The notes under the pieces were generated by a model that saw nothing but the letters and a program-made list of their open reading frames with translations, was not told the origin of the DNA and did not search any database. From positions 10,581,224-10,645,223 of the forward strand of contig OX421499.1 of the NCBI GenBank assembly GCA_949126835.1: DNA of 64,000 nt, written 5' to 3'. The position numbers and the translations under genes are program-made. The stretch comes from Anisus vortex. Its lineage: Eukaryota > Mollusca > Gastropoda > Planorbidae. Numbering within the stretch: position 1 is the first letter of the stretch; every line of letters begins with the position of its first letter. This document shows positions 22,476 through 35,199 of this stretch, one piece after another.

Positions 22476-23559
22476 ATTTTATTTAGATTGACCCAGGTCA
22501 GTCTTTCAATACGTGAGCAGTGTGCATTGTAAAATTCCTTCACATATTGTGCATTTTGAACTGGAGCCTGGCTCCAACAGTCTCCGAAACGACAAGAAAC
22601 TGGAAAACTTTTTGAAAAGTAACCCCTGATGAAGGTATAACATATAAATACCTATACAGATAGCCAATACTACAATTATATAGCAAAGAAAATTTTCACA
22701 AATTTTGAGCAAGTTTGTTACAAACTAGAACAAAATACTAACTTATAAAAGTTCAAAGTTCACGCAGGTTGAATTTAAACCATTGAAATACCGGATTTAA
22801 ATTTTTGTATTGAAGTTTAGGATTTTCATAGAGATTTTAAAAAAACGACAACAACACATCTACTGAATATCCAATTATAAGATTAGATGACTACATAATT
22901 TATATCATTTGAATGTTTGTGTGTGTCATCTACACATCAGAACACTGTTTAGAAAAAAAAACCACTGCAAACATATAGACATGTTGAGCACACAATATGA
23001 ACACGGAGTAGAAGCCTGTAGGTTATGATATTTTTAGTTACACGTGTAAATAAAAAAAAATGTATCAATATATTCAATTTCTCATTTACTCAATGATTAA
23101 ATCAAATAAGATTCACTCAATAACTGTTTTCAGTTGAAAAATATTATCTTACACAAAAATTCACCAGAACAGAACACTCTATTGGCCCAATATTACGCCA
23201 ATATTTAAATATTGGCCAAATAATGGCCTAACAATGATTCAAATTAAGGATTAATTTAAGGTTCACTATAAAGAAAATTTAGTTTGTTTCATTTTAGACT
23301 CAAAACACGGACAAGCGTAGGACACAAAAATCTTTTGCATAGAAGGAGCGTCTGCAACATATAGAATACAATAAGATAAAACAGATTGCTTCTAGATTCA
23401 TTTAAAGAGGATTCAATTTAATATTCACCTAAAGAAGATTCACTCTGTGATTCACTTAAAGAAATCCGTTTACGGTTCACTGAGGAAGATTTAATTAAAG
23501 AAATCCACTTTAAGGTAAGATTCACTTTAAGATCTTCATTGGAAGATAAAGCACCCGTT
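22476..23559. other. AT-rich unique sequence
   Basis: No gene was recognised. A TATTGGCCCAATATT/GCCAATATT motif cluster is at about 23183-23220. Short repeated phrases (AAAGAAGATTCACT, AAAGAAATCCACTT) occur near 23410-23540. Confidence 0.4.
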
Positions 23560-23690
23560 ACAACACAACATTCAAGGATAGGCCTGCTCAGCCACACGAG
23601 AAAATGCAACCTCAACACACGGTGATGCACCATCGTCGCGCGAGACGGAAGGATGCCGAAGAGATGAAGACAACACCACATAATTAGTTT
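23560..23690 (+). pseudogene. LINE relic: C-terminal zinc-finger end and 3' UTR
   Basis: The plus strand reads IGLLSHTRKCNLN, the end of a LINE ORF2 C-terminal Cys/His motif, followed by ATCGTCGCGCGAGACGGAAG, the 3' UTR motif also present in degraded form at 16733. Only the last part of the element is present. Confidence 0.6.
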
Positions 23691-24363
23691 ATTGTGACAA
23701 AGAACTCAATGCTAAATAAATGCTAATACGACAACAAACAAATCCACACAAGAGCATGAGCTATAAATACATGAATGTATAATGATCTTTTGTGCTAATT
23801 GTTCGAATACAAATTAGAATTATAGAGGCTTCCCAGATGTGTAATTCAAATGTGCACATCGCCTTATAACGTGTACACTGAATTAAATTGTGCAATTTCT
23901 CTCAGCACACGAAGCGATAGTGCAATATGCTTCACCATAGTGCACCAACAAAAATCGTTATCTAAAGAATGCAATTTAAATTAACATAAGTATTTTGTAT
24001 ATAGCCTACATAACGTTCCAATTAAAAATCAGAATTCAGGTCATCTAAACGATTAAGAAGAAAAACGTGTATAGGCTAACACAGTAACACAGTCAACGAA
24101 AATAGGAGGTAGACCTTCACAAAATGTAACCTGGATTAAATATTTTAGGGATGGAAGACACTTCGATCTGAACAGCTGTTGCTTATCCTAATTTGTTTCA
24201 ATAAACAGAAAAGTTCGAAATACACCACAAACGCACATTTGAATAGGGCACGTTCTCCTGGTGGCTGTATTGTCCTGTAAGGACTTGGTTTAGCAAAGTC
24301 ACTGACCTACTTATCTCAATTATCTTTTTTTTCCATTAAGATTATTGTTCTAATTTACAGAAA

Positions 24364-24439
<76 letters not shown>

Positions 24440-25560
24440 TATGAGATTAAAAAAATTTTTATTCTAACATTGGAGAGCACAACTGATCTATGTATACTAG
24501 TAATTTCATCCACGGGTAGAACAGTAAGTACACGCACCTATCACAAGTGATTAAAAATATTGAGACAACAAAAAGAAAGGAAAAAAACACACACACACAA
24601 GACTGAACTGATCTAAGTCACCATTATAGCCACATGTACAGACTGCCACTTGTTCAATATCATAAACACACAGTAATTTATTGGAGGTAGAACTTTTCAA
24701 ACGGGGTGGGTAGGAAAAAAACTCTCGGTGGGATGGTGGGACGGGGAGGTTGATATATACTTGAAGAAATCAATATGTTAATAGTCATGTAAAGTAGAAC
24801 TAAATCTTGTGTATGTCTGGCCAGGGGCGTCAGCTTAGGGTGCAAAAACTTCTAATTCAATGTTTTTCCCCTTAAGGGGTACTCGGTTGCAGTTATTTAT
24901 TTTTAGGCCAGCCAACACCAAGACAGGATTATGTGGCCAGCTCAAAATCGAAAAGCTTAGCATCATTACATTTTAATGTACTATGCAAGTGTTAAGTACA
25001 TTGAATTCTCCCATCATTAATTATCTTCTTTAACGAATGAAGTGTAGCTTGATGATGTCAAAACTGACTCAAAACCCACACAACTGAACATATACACACA
25101 GATATATCAATAGAAATATATAGATAGAAAAGAAGCAGATATATAGATAGATAGATACAGACATATATTTATATGTTGATGGTAAGTAAATAGGGAAAGA
25201 GAGATTCATAGATAGATACATAGATAGAAATAAATATACATATTTTTGATGTTAAATGCAGAAACTCTTAAGGTGATGCGGGTGCCTACATGACCCGCCT
25301 CTGATCAAACTGATAACTAAAAACTTTGGTCAGGGTTTATCATGAAATGTCGGTGAGGCGATCTGCGTACTCTGCCCTTATTAGATCCAAAGTTTGAATC
25401 ATAGACAGTGGAAAGTGAGCCTACAAGTACAATCAAACATCAGACGTACACATAGAAAAACCTTAACTATTTGTCTATTTATACTCATATCAGACCTGGC
25501 CCAACGCATTTTCCCGTAAGTAGAGATAGGCTAACAATCCAATATCTAGAGCACAATCTG
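23691..25560. other. AT-rich sequence with (GA)n and (GATA)n microsatellites
   Basis: (GA)n of about 65 bp lies at 24368-24434, and imperfect GATA/GATACA repeats lie at 25130-25230. No gene was recognised. Confidence 0.5.
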
Positions 25561-25563
25561 TAA

Positions 25564-25755
25564 CTATAGTAGTTAAAGTAGTCAATCAAGTACAGTCATA
25601 AGCTATGGATGGCAACTAACTTGACACACCTATAGTAGTTATAGTAGTCAATCACGTACAGTCATTAGCTATGGATGGCAACTGACTTGATACACCTATA
25701 GTAGTTATAGTAGTCACTCAATCAAGCACAGTCATAAGCTATGGATGGCAACTGA
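25564..25755. repeat. Tandem repeat, 66-70-bp unit x 3
   Basis: AGCTATGGATGGCAACT occurs at 25601, 25667 and 25737, each after TATAGTAGTTATAGTAGTCA. The third copy carries a 4-bp insertion. Confidence 0.85.
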
Positions 25756-26029
25756 CTGGGCACACAAGTTCAGAATCACAAGTGGGTTGTGTGAAACAGG
25801 CACTGATCAGAAGGTCGGCAGAGAGAGAGGAAGAGAGAGAGAGAGTGAGAAAGAGAGAGGAAGAGATAGAGATTTTACCGTTTACATTTAGCCAGCAGTC
25901 AGTGAGTCTATTATCACACATATCAATAGTGACAATAGCCAGTAATAGCGTTGTGTTGAAAGCAATTGCTATTTGTACTTAAAACTCTATAAACACTTCA
26001 GTCTTAACGCTTTATTCGTGAGAGATCAA

Positions 26030-26100
26030 AGCCAGTTTGGTGGCGCAGTCATGATATATGTGTGTAACCAACGGCAGGTTATAGTTTGAGCAACACATGT
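26030..26100 (+). mobile_element. Possible tRNA-derived SINE fragment
   Basis: TTGGTGGCGCAGTCATGAT resembles an A-box, and a degenerate B-box (GGTTATAGTTTGAGC) lies 35 bp further on. No tail was identified. Confidence 0.3.
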
Positions 26101-26191
26101 CACAGTGACATATGACAGTTTCAATGTCAAAGATAAGAGAAGGACAGAAGCAAAAACTATTTCTCAATTACTTAAAGATTATGAAAAGTAG

Positions 26192-26545
26192 CTCTCATGT
26201 GGTTGTATAGAACTGTAGAGAGAATGTTGGTTGTATAGAACTGTAGAGAGAATGTTAGATGTATAGAACAGTAGAGAGAATGTTGGTTGTTAAGAAATGT
26301 AGAGAGAATGTTGGTTGTATAGAACTGTAGAGAGAATTTTGGTTGTATATAAATGTAGAGAGAATGTTGGTTGTATAGAACTGTAGAGAGAAAGTTGGTT
26401 GTATAGAACTGTAGAGAGAAAGTTGGCAGTATAGAACAGTAGAGAGAATGTTGGTTGTATAGAACTGTAGAGTGACTGTTGGTTGTATATAAATGTAGAG
26501 AGAAATGTGGCAGTATAAAAATGTAGAGAGAAAGTTGGTAAAGAG
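26192..26545. repeat. Minisatellite, 28-bp unit x ~12
   Basis: The core is TGTAGAGAGAATGTTGGTTG plus TATAGAAC, with drift between copies. It generates overlapping antisense frames of 108-127 codons that are not genes. Confidence 0.9.
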
Positions 26546-26649
26546 AAGGTACCAAACAGTTGCCCGGGCGCCACGTGCTTAAGGTTTTCCAAAAAAAAAA
26601 AAAAAAGAAATGGCAAAAAAGTTCAATGTTTACAAATATGAGAAACAGA

Positions 26650-26823
26650 CGGACAAACAGAAAGAACGAGAGAAAGAAAGAGAGAGAGAGAAAGTGAAAG
26701 AGAGAGAAAGAGAGAGAAAAAGAGAGAGAGAGAGAAAGTGAAAGAGAGAGAAAGAGAGAGAAAAAGAGAGAGAGAGAAAGAGAGAGAGAGAAATAGAGAG
26801 AGAGAGAAATAGAGAGAGAGAAA

Positions 26824-26855
<32 letters not shown>

Positions 26856-26950
26856 AAGAGAGAGGGAGAGGGAAAGAGAGAGAGAGAAAGAACGAGAAAG
26901 AGAGAGGGAGAGAAAGAGAGAGAGGGAAAGAGAGAGAGAAAGAGAGAGTC
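26650..26950. repeat. GA/GAAA low-complexity tract
   Basis: About 300 bp is almost purely purine on plus, built from AGAGAGAAAG. The antisense Ser/Leu/Phe frames are compositional artefacts. Confidence 0.95.
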
Positions 26951-27647
26951 AATTTGTTTAATGTCTGGCAAAGATGCTCGAACTTCATGCCTCTAGTGCA
27001 TAGGTTACAAATGCCCCCCTCCCACCATGTCAAACCCCGGGTGTTAGCAATACTAGAGCCGGCCCTGAATATTTAGAAAAGAGATGAAACACTTTTTAAA
27101 AAGAAAGTTTGCTAAGCAAACACACACACAGCTATTAAGAAATAGGTTCGCCCGGTACTGTCTTTTAACGTGACCTTGCACAGATGTACAGTGACTAATC
27201 CCTCTCTGTTATTGCATTTCCCATTTCACGTGGTGTGAATTCACTTCAAGGACAAATATTTGTTGACTTCAGAAGTTGAGACCCCCCAAAAAACTAAAAA
27301 CTCTTTGGTTAATGTAGAGCCACTGTTCACTGTTCAAATTATCTCTAAGTGTGTTTAAGACAAAACGTCTTTCTTTCTGTTTTTTTTTCTCTCCCAAAGT
27401 TTAAACTATAGATAGAAAAACACAATGATTGAAGTTTTTAACTGTTGATTTAGTGAAACATTAAAATTTATTTTGTAGGATGGCAAATTAAAAAAAAAAA
27501 AGCAAGACTTAGATTTTATGAACGTATTTTATGAACGTGACATTCTGAATTGATGAATAAAATACATTTTTTAAACGTGGCTACTTTTAGTTCTTTCAAC
27601 CAACTACTCTGTAACTCTTATATAAACTCGCCACTCTAATGATATCA

Positions 27648-28850
27648 ACGTAAAACTTTCTTAACGTGACACTGTTGGTTTAAAACTTTGTTAACGTGAC
27701 ACTGTTGGTTTAAAACTTTGTTAACGTGACACTGTTGATTTAAAACTTTCTTAACGTGACACTGTTGGTTTAAAACTTTCTTAACGTGACACTGTTGATT
27801 TAAAACTTTGTTAATGTGACACTGTTGGTTTAAAACGTTGTTAACGTGACACTGTTGGTTTAAAACTTTGTTAATGTGACACTGTTGGTTTAAAACTTTG
27901 TTAACGTGACACTGTTGGTTTAAAACTTTGTTAATGTGACACTGTTGGTTTAAAACTTTGTTAATGTGACACTGTTCATTTTAAACTTTGTTAATGTGAC
28001 ACTGTTGGTTTAAAACTTTGTTAACGTGACACTGTTGGTTTAAAACTTTGTTAACGTGACACTGTTGGTTTAAAACTTTGTTAATGTGACACTGTTGGTT
28101 TAAAACTTTGTTAACGTGACACTGTTGGTTTAAAACTTTGTTAATGTGACACTGTTGGTTTAAAACTTTGTTAACGTGACACTGTTGATTTAAAACTTTG
28201 TTAATGTGACACTGTTGGTTTAAAACTTTGTTAACGTGACACTGTTGGTTTAAAACTTTGTTAACGTGACACTGTTGGTTTAAAACTTTGTTAACGTGAC
28301 ACTGTTGATTTAAAACTTTGTTAATGTGACACTGTTGGTTTAAAACTTTGTTAACGTGACACTGTTGGTTTAAAACTTTGTTAACGTGACACTGTTGGTT
28401 TAAAACTTTGTTAACGTGACACTGTTGATTTAAAACTTTGTTAATGTGACACTGTTGGTTTAAAACTTTGTTAACGTGACACTGTTGGTTTAAAACTTTG
28501 TTAATGTGACACTGTTGGTTTAAAACTTTGTTAACGTGACACTGTTGATTTAAAACTTTGTTAATGTGACACTGTTGGTTTAAAACTTTGTTAATGTGAC
28601 ACTGTTGGTTTAAAACTTTGTTAACGTGACACTGTTGGTTTAAAACTTTGTTAATGTGACACTGTTGGTTTAAACTTTGTTAATGTGACACTGTTGGTTT
28701 AAACTTTGTTAACGTGACACTGTTGGTTTAAAACTTTGTTAACGTGACAATGTGGTTTAAAACTTTGTTAACGTGACACTGTTGGTTTAAAACTTTGTTA
28801 ACGTGACACTGTTGGTTTAAAACTTTGTTAACGTGACACTGTTGGTTTTT
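27648..28850. repeat. Minisatellite, 30-bp unit x ~40, single CpG per unit
   Basis: The unit contains TTAACGTGACACTGTTGGTT and TAAAACTTTG. The sole CpG (AACGTG) is TpG (AATGTG) in many copies. Copies 28201-28320 and 28321-28440 are identical 120-bp tetramers, flanked by near-identical tetramers at 28081 and 28441. Confidence 0.96.
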
Positions 28851-28989
28851 ATAAAGCAATCTGATTTGTTTTAGAAACGTGATCATGTTTTTGGTTTATT
28901 TTTTCAAACGTGACACTTTTATTGTTAAAAAGTCACAAGAGTCTATCTTTTTTAAAAAGGCCTTAGACGTTACATAAAAAAAAGACTTT

Positions 28990-29660
28990 TCAAGCCCTTG
29001 AAGATTCTGAAAAATGGGAAAGCAGCTGGTCCATCCACCCTCCACCCCTTCCAGAGGCACTTAAAGCAGACCAATCAACCACAGCCAATATGTTGCTGCC
29101 TTTACTTCAAAAGATTTGGAGGGAAGGCAAAGTACCAGTAGAATGGAAAATGGGCCTCAAGGTAAAACTCCCCAAAATAGGAGACCTAGGATCATTAAAA
29201 AAAAAACTGGCGTGGAATCATGCTGCTATCAGTACCTAGCACAATACTGACTAGCATTATTCTCGATCTACTAAAAGACGCAGTGGTAGAAAAACTTAGA
29301 CCCGAACAAGCTGACTTTAGGAAAGACAAATCATGCACAGATCAGATAGTAACTCTCCGAATCATCATCGAACGATCCCTAGAGTGACAGTCAAAGCAAA
29401 GAGTGGCATGCAGATCTAAATTTCATTGACTTTCGCCAAGCCTTCGATAGTGTAGATAGAGATACTATCTGGCAGCTTCTCCACCACCTCGACAGATTGC
29501 TCGCCCTAAGACCACCTGGAGACGCTCTGTGAAGAGGAAATGACAAGCTGCAGCCTTTTTTGGGGGTAAACTTAAAAAGACTGCCCAGAATCGAGTACAC
29601 TGGAGAGCTGTTGCTGACGCTATATGTTCCATGATGTCCAAAAGAATTAAGCAAGAAAAC
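28990..29660 (+). pseudogene. LINE relic: RT domain fragment joined to C-terminus
   Basis: The plus strand has a LINE RT start (LKNGKAAGPS), VPVEWKMGLKVKLPKIGDLG, LRPEQADFRKDKSCTDQI and the RT core LNFIDFRQAFDSVDRDTIW, in broken frames. It then jumps to a C-terminal block (TTWRRSVKR, KKTAQNRVHWRAVADAICS). The middle of ORF2 is missing and stops are present, so it is inactive. Confidence 0.8.
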
Positions 29661-30660
29661 AGGTTAATTTTTTTTCAACGTTACAATTTGAAAAAGCTGA
29701 TTTTCTAAACGTTGATTTTTTTTATACACGCGACACTTTGATTACTGCGACTCTATATGTAAACAATTAAAGAAATTTTAAAATATAATTTTAAAAAAAT
29801 CATAATTAAGACAAGACAAGAAAACGAAAACCACTGATTTTGCGAAAATTACTGCCAACTAATCATTTTAGCCCAATTTGTACATTACGTAATACGGTAG
29901 ACAGCACGTACCGCAAACTCAATATTTATGTATCAATAATACAAAAATTATTGCCAACTAAACATTTTTAATATGGGAGGACATTTCCGTTAACGCAAAT
30001 TAAATAATTTGTACTGTTAAATGAATATGTCTTTTTCGGCAACACATAACGCTTAACTAAAAGATACTGCCAACTAAAAATTTATTCAATAAAAAAAAAG
30101 CATCACGGTTCATAGGGAGATAAGAGTCAAATCCTAAATATATTAAATAAAACAATGCATAAGGTTTGGCAAATCGTTACTGCCAATAAAACTATAAAAA
30201 AAAATTAATCCGTACAAAATGGGAATCGCCAACTGTACAGTTGTTTTAAAATATACAAACCACAAAAGTTGACAGAGAGTTACTTCTCGCTAAACATATT
30301 TTTATAAATAAGTGCATAATGTTTAACCCAAGTTACTGCCCTAAGATAAAAAACAAACTGCCTAAGCTACATTAAAAAAAATATATTTTATTTCTAATTT
30401 TTGGTCAAGGTCAGCTAAGTAAAACCTGCTTTAAAAAACAACAGTACAGTAAATAATATCAAGTGCAGATAACAGCCACGGTTTCTTTAGATATAATATA
30501 TAGCCTAAATATATAAAAACTGCATAAAACCGGTTTTGATAAGCGTTTAGTTGATGGTGTGTTTAAAGTAGGTCACGACAACTTTAGTCCATTAATAAAG
30601 TATTTAAAAAATTTTTGGACAATAGATCTATAGAAGATTACACGATCAAACTTGTTGCTA
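29661..30660. other. AT-rich sequence with decayed repeat phrase
   Basis: TACTGCCAACTAA-like phrases recur near 29848, 29949, 30064, 30177 and 30330, suggesting an old repeat of about 100-115 bp. No gene was recognised. Confidence 0.45.
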
Positions 30661-30664
30661 AGTA

Positions 30665-32020
30665 ATGCATTCATTGCAAGAATTCACACACTGAAGTAAT
30701 GCATTCATTGCAAGAATTCACACACGGAAATAATGCATTCATTGCAAGAATTCACACACTGAAGCAATGCATTCATTGCAAGAATTCACACACTAAAGTA
30801 ATGCAGTCATTGCAAGAATTCACACACTGAAGTAACGTATTCATTGCAAGAGTTAACACACTGATGTAATACATTCATTGCAAGAATTCACACACCGAAG
30901 TAATGCATTCATTGCAAGAATTCACACACTGAAGTAATGCATTCATTGCAAGAATTTACACACTGAAGTAATGCATTCATTGCAATAATTGACACACTGA
31001 AGTAATGCATTCATTGCAAGAATTCACACACTGAAGTAATGCAGTCATTGCAAGAATTCACACACTGTAGTAACGTATTCATTGCAAGAGTTAACACACT
31101 AATGTATTTCATTAATTGCAAGAATTCACACACTAAAATAATGCACTCAGTGCAAGAATGAATTCACACACTGAATTAATGCATTCATTGCAAGAGTTCA
31201 CACATTGATGTAATTCATTCATTCTAAGAATTCATACACTGAAATAATGCACTCATTGCAAGAATTCACACACTGGAGTAATGCATTCATTGCAAGTGTT
31301 CACACACTGATGTAATTCATTCATTGCAAGGATTCACACACTGTAGTAATGCATTCATTGCAAGAATTTACACACGAAGTAATGCATTTATTGCAGGAAT
31401 TCACACACTGAAGTAATGCATTCATTGCAAGAATTCACACACTGAAATAATGCATTCATTGCAAGAATTCACACACTTAAGTAATGCATTTATTGCAAGA
31501 ATTCACACACTGAAGTAATGCATTCATTGCAAGAATTCACACACTGAAGTAATGCATTCATTGCAAGAATTCACACACTGAAGTAATGCATTCATTGTAA
31601 TAATTCACACACTGATGTAATGCATTCATTGCAATAATTCACACATTGTAGTAATGTAGTAACGTATTCATTGCAAGAGTTCACACACTGTAGTAACGTA
31701 TTCATTGCAAGAATTCACACACTATAGTAACGAATTCATTGCAAGAATTCACACACTGATGTAACGCATTCATTGCAAGAATTCACACACTGATGTAATG
31801 CATTCATTGCAAGAATTCACACAATGTAGTAACGTATTCATTGCAAGAGTTCACACACTGTAGTAACGTATTCATTGCAAGAGTTCACACACTGAAGTAA
31901 CGTATTCATTGCAAAAGTTCACACACTGAAGTAATGCAGTCATTGCAAGAATTCACACACTGTTGTAACGTATTTATTGCAAGAGTTCACACACTGAAGT
32001 AATGCAGTCATTGCAAGAGT
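30665..32020. repeat. Minisatellite, 34-bp unit x ~40
   Basis: The unit contains GCATTCATTGCAAGAATTCA and CACACTGAAGTAAT. Copies are much more diverged than those of the 53-bp array, and most carry an EcoRI-type GAATTC. It passes directly into a 33-bp variant on the right. Confidence 0.95.
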
Positions 32021-32175
32021 TCACACATCGACACATGTTGTCATTACAAGAGTTCACACACCGACAAATGTTGTCATTGCAAAAGTTCACACACCGACAA
32101 ATGTTGTCATTGCAAGAGTTCACACACCGACAAATGTTGTCATTGCAAGAGTTCACACACCGACAAATTTTGTCA
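32021..32175. repeat. 33-bp variant of the preceding array x ~5
   Basis: GTCATTGCAAGAGTTCACAC followed by ACCGACAAATGTT. The one-base shorter unit is in frame, giving 11-residue repeating frames on both strands. Confidence 0.9.
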
Positions 32176-32351
32176 TTTCGCACAACATCAACTGAAGCAC
32201 AGCAGTGCTTAGTGTAGTTAACGAAGACTCGCGGACAATACTCGTAGGTTAGTAATGTGTTAACATTTTCCTTAAGCGTTAGATACGTTTTTTTTCTGTT
32301 TGTCTGAGTTTATGTGAATATATATATAGCTTATAACCATCGTGGAACGGA

Positions 32352-33060
32352 AGGGCTTATGATCGACAGAAAAAGAAAAGGCTTATAACTGACATGAAAG
32401 GGAAGGGTTTATAAAAGGCAGGAAAGGGACGGGTTTATAATCGGCATCAAAAGGAAGGGTTTATAACTGGTGTTAAAGGGAAGGGTTTATAACTGGTGTT
32501 AAAGGGAAGGGTTTATAACTGGTGTTAAAGGGAAGGGTTTATAACTGGTATTAAAGGGAATGGTTTATAACTGGTATTAAAGGGAAGGGTTTATAACTGG
32601 TGTTAAAGGGAAGGGTTAATAACTGGTGTTAAAGGGAAGGGTTTATAACTGGTGTTAAAGGGAAGGGTTTATAACTGGTGTTAAAGGAAAGGGTTTATAA
32701 CTGGTGTTAAAAGGAAGGGTTTATAACTGGTGTTAAAAGGAAGGGTTTATAACTGGTGTTAAAGGGAAGGGTTTATAACTGGTGTTAAAGGGAAGGGTTT
32801 ATAACTGGTGTTAAAGGGAAGGGTTTATAACTGGTATTAAAGGGAAGGGTTTATAACTGGTGTTAAAGGGAAGGGTTTATAACTGGTGTTAAAGGGAAGG
32901 GTTTATAACTGGTATGAAGAGGCAGGGTTTATAACTACCATGAAACAGAAGGGTTTATAACTGGTATTAAAGGGAAGGGCTTATAACTGGTGTTAAAGGG
33001 AAGGGTTTATAACTGGTGTGAAGAGGCAGGGTTTATGGTCGACACAAAAAGGAGGGTTTA
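32352..33060. repeat. Minisatellite, 26-bp unit x ~27
   Basis: The core is GGTGTTAAAGGGAAGGGTTT plus ATAACT. Edge copies are diverged (GGCATGAAAGGG) and central copies nearly identical. Confidence 0.95.
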
Positions 33061-34320
33061 TTACTGCGGCTAAAATAAAAGATTCGTATACCCGACCCCC
33101 ACCTATCCAATAATAATATATTTTTAATTTTAATGTTTACAATTTTGTCTCGTAGCAAATCGGAGAGAAACGACGCCCCTAATCTCGTTTCTAATTCGCG
33201 TTAAAAGCTCTCAAAGTCTTTATACAATATTGAGAAAGAGAGAGAGAAAGAGGGAATACAAGAGAGATGACGAAGGGGTAACTGGGCAGTGAGAATAAAA
33301 AGAGGGTAGTGAGAGAAAGCGAGAGAACAATGAGAGAAAAAGAGTTGTGAGGGAGTAGTATAATAAGAGAGGGAGAGAGATAGCGGAGGTGTTCAGGCTG
33401 TATACCAAGTAACACCTTCATTTTATTCACACACATAAAACGATAATCAAGTGTGAGTGTAAAGTTATAGGCAGATTAATAAATGTAAAAGTTTTCTATA
33501 AGAAATACATTACTTTAAAGGTATGGAACAACTTTCACTAAATGTAATTAACTAAAGTTATAGATTACGTCTCCCAAAGTAATGCATTACTTTAAATCAC
33601 AAGAGCTCAGACTGGAAACTAAAAGTTGTTAAAAATAATCACGTGACTCCAAGAATTCACACATTATTCAAATTTCAAACTTTCCCATGAAAACACAAAA
33701 ATAAAACAACAACTGATTAAACAAAATAACACGAAGAGCAAGAACTAGTTTGTTTTTCTTCTTCTGTGGATGTTTCAAGTTTTAAAACTTCCAGCGCTGT
33801 GTTCCAGTTATGTAAATAAATTAAAAGTAGAACAAGGTACAGTTTTTAACCGGTAACTATCTGTAACTAGTTCCATGGTCCAATTTTTTCTAGGGAGTTA
33901 CTAAGAACAATATATACACGCCATAACAGATAAACGACGTTGGAAATATAAGAAAAAAACTATATGGGGGCAACAGTATTCGATAAGACACAACACACCC
34001 GACTTTAGACACATGTGAATATTCTAGCACCGGAACATACACACATACACAATCACAAGAATATGCACACACTTACGTACAAACACATATACAAGAACAA
34101 ACCCGCATACCTACAAACACACACACACAGGAATACCCATGCACGAACATACTCACATACAATAACATATATATGAACGAACATGGAAACAACCACGAAG
34201 ATACATACATACATATGAACGCACTTGCATACACACGAACACCCAAGCAATAAAAAAACAACTCAAAAACGCATAATATGTACATACACACATGAACATT
34301 CACATATCTTATCGTATACA
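33061..34320. other. AT-rich sequence, GA tract and ACAT-rich tract
   Basis: A GA-rich tract lies at 33229-33390, and an ACACAT/ACGAACA-rich tract at 34030-34310 gives Cys/Val-rich antisense frames. No gene was recognised. Confidence 0.5.
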
Positions 34321-34490
34321 TTACATTAGCGTTTTATGTGATGTTAAGTTACTTGATTTCCTGGTTTGTTCAGACAACCCATTCCATGCCCTAATGCTGC
34401 TCGGGAAGAAAGAGTACTTATATGCATTTGTTCTCGCATAAGGGATAAGAAAAGTGTTTGTGTCCTTATGTTTATCTGAGCATTGCAACA
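34321..34490 (-). pseudogene. LINE relic: ORF2 C-terminal end
   Basis: The minus strand reads TFLIPYARTNAYKYSFFPSS then IRAWNGLSEQTRKSSNLTSH and a stop (TAA, 34323-34321). This is the conserved C-terminus of a Jockey/I-like LINE RT ORF. Retrotransposon A inserted about 20 bp from it. Confidence 0.7.
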
Positions 34491-34507
34491 CATATAAGAA
34501 TATACAC

Positions 34508-35185
34508 TGTTACGTCCACAATCCCCTTGTGGCCAGAGCTGTGTAGATCTTGCTGATAATTCTCGTTAGTCCTAGGGGAGACTTTAATTATTAGTATTTA
34601 TGTTTCAGTATTACACGAACTCTTCTTATAGTCCTGGGCACAAATTCAGTATTTGTATTCCAACATTTCCTTTCTTGTACATTAGGGTAGTAAATAAATC
34701 TTGTAGTAATGTATACAACATAATAGAATAGTAACTTGACAAGGAAGCTTCAGTGTAACTGTTGTTGATAGTTTATTTCAGGTGGTATGTTCAATATATA
34801 CAATATATCTATTATGTACAGTTAGAATAAAATAGTGCAAACACAAACGTTCTCAAAGGAACATATTTTGAAACTCTCTGTCTTTCAGACAAAACAAATC
34901 ATTAAATACTATCCGAGTGGTGCAAGGGATAGACCCATTACCAGTAGGGGTGAAAATCATGGTATCATTACAAAACTCATAACAAAAACGATAGGAACTT
35001 CCCCTATTAAATAATGAGTCGTTCCCAGACTCTGAGAATCTGAGATCAACACAGAATCCCAACATTACCTAGAACCTTTTATTTTCCTACTAAACGTCCT
35101 AATATGGTGTGTAGTAAGAAAAGAGAGAGAGAGAGAGGAATAAACATTGCGTGTTCCAATTCTTGGAAAAACAATATACATGACA
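34508..35185 (-). repeat. 3' LTR of element A (678 bp)
   Basis: In element orientation the LTR begins TGTCATGTATATTG and ends GGACGTAACA. It matches 40685-41360 nearly perfectly. Visible differences are a C/T (GAGAATCTGAG against GAGAATTTGAG) and the length of a GA run. Confidence 0.95.
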
Positions 35186-35199
35186 CGCCCCCACCCAAT
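35186..35199 (-). promoter_or_regulatory. Polypurine tract of element A
   Basis: The minus strand reads ATTGGGTGGGGGCG immediately before the 3' LTR, the expected site of plus-strand priming. Confidence 0.6.

Noticed and set aside
25350..25425. tRNA-like stretch (GGCGATCTGCGTA ... AAGTTTGAATCAT)
   Set aside because: Both boxes are too degenerate and no tail or duplication is visible.
27025..27070. TAGAGCCGGCCCTG, resembling a DNA-transposon terminus
   Set aside because: No matching opposite terminus or target duplication was found within several hundred bases.
34853..35065. 70-codon frame repeated at 41030-41242
   Set aside because: It is inside the LTRs of element A; conservation is due to recent duplication by transposition.
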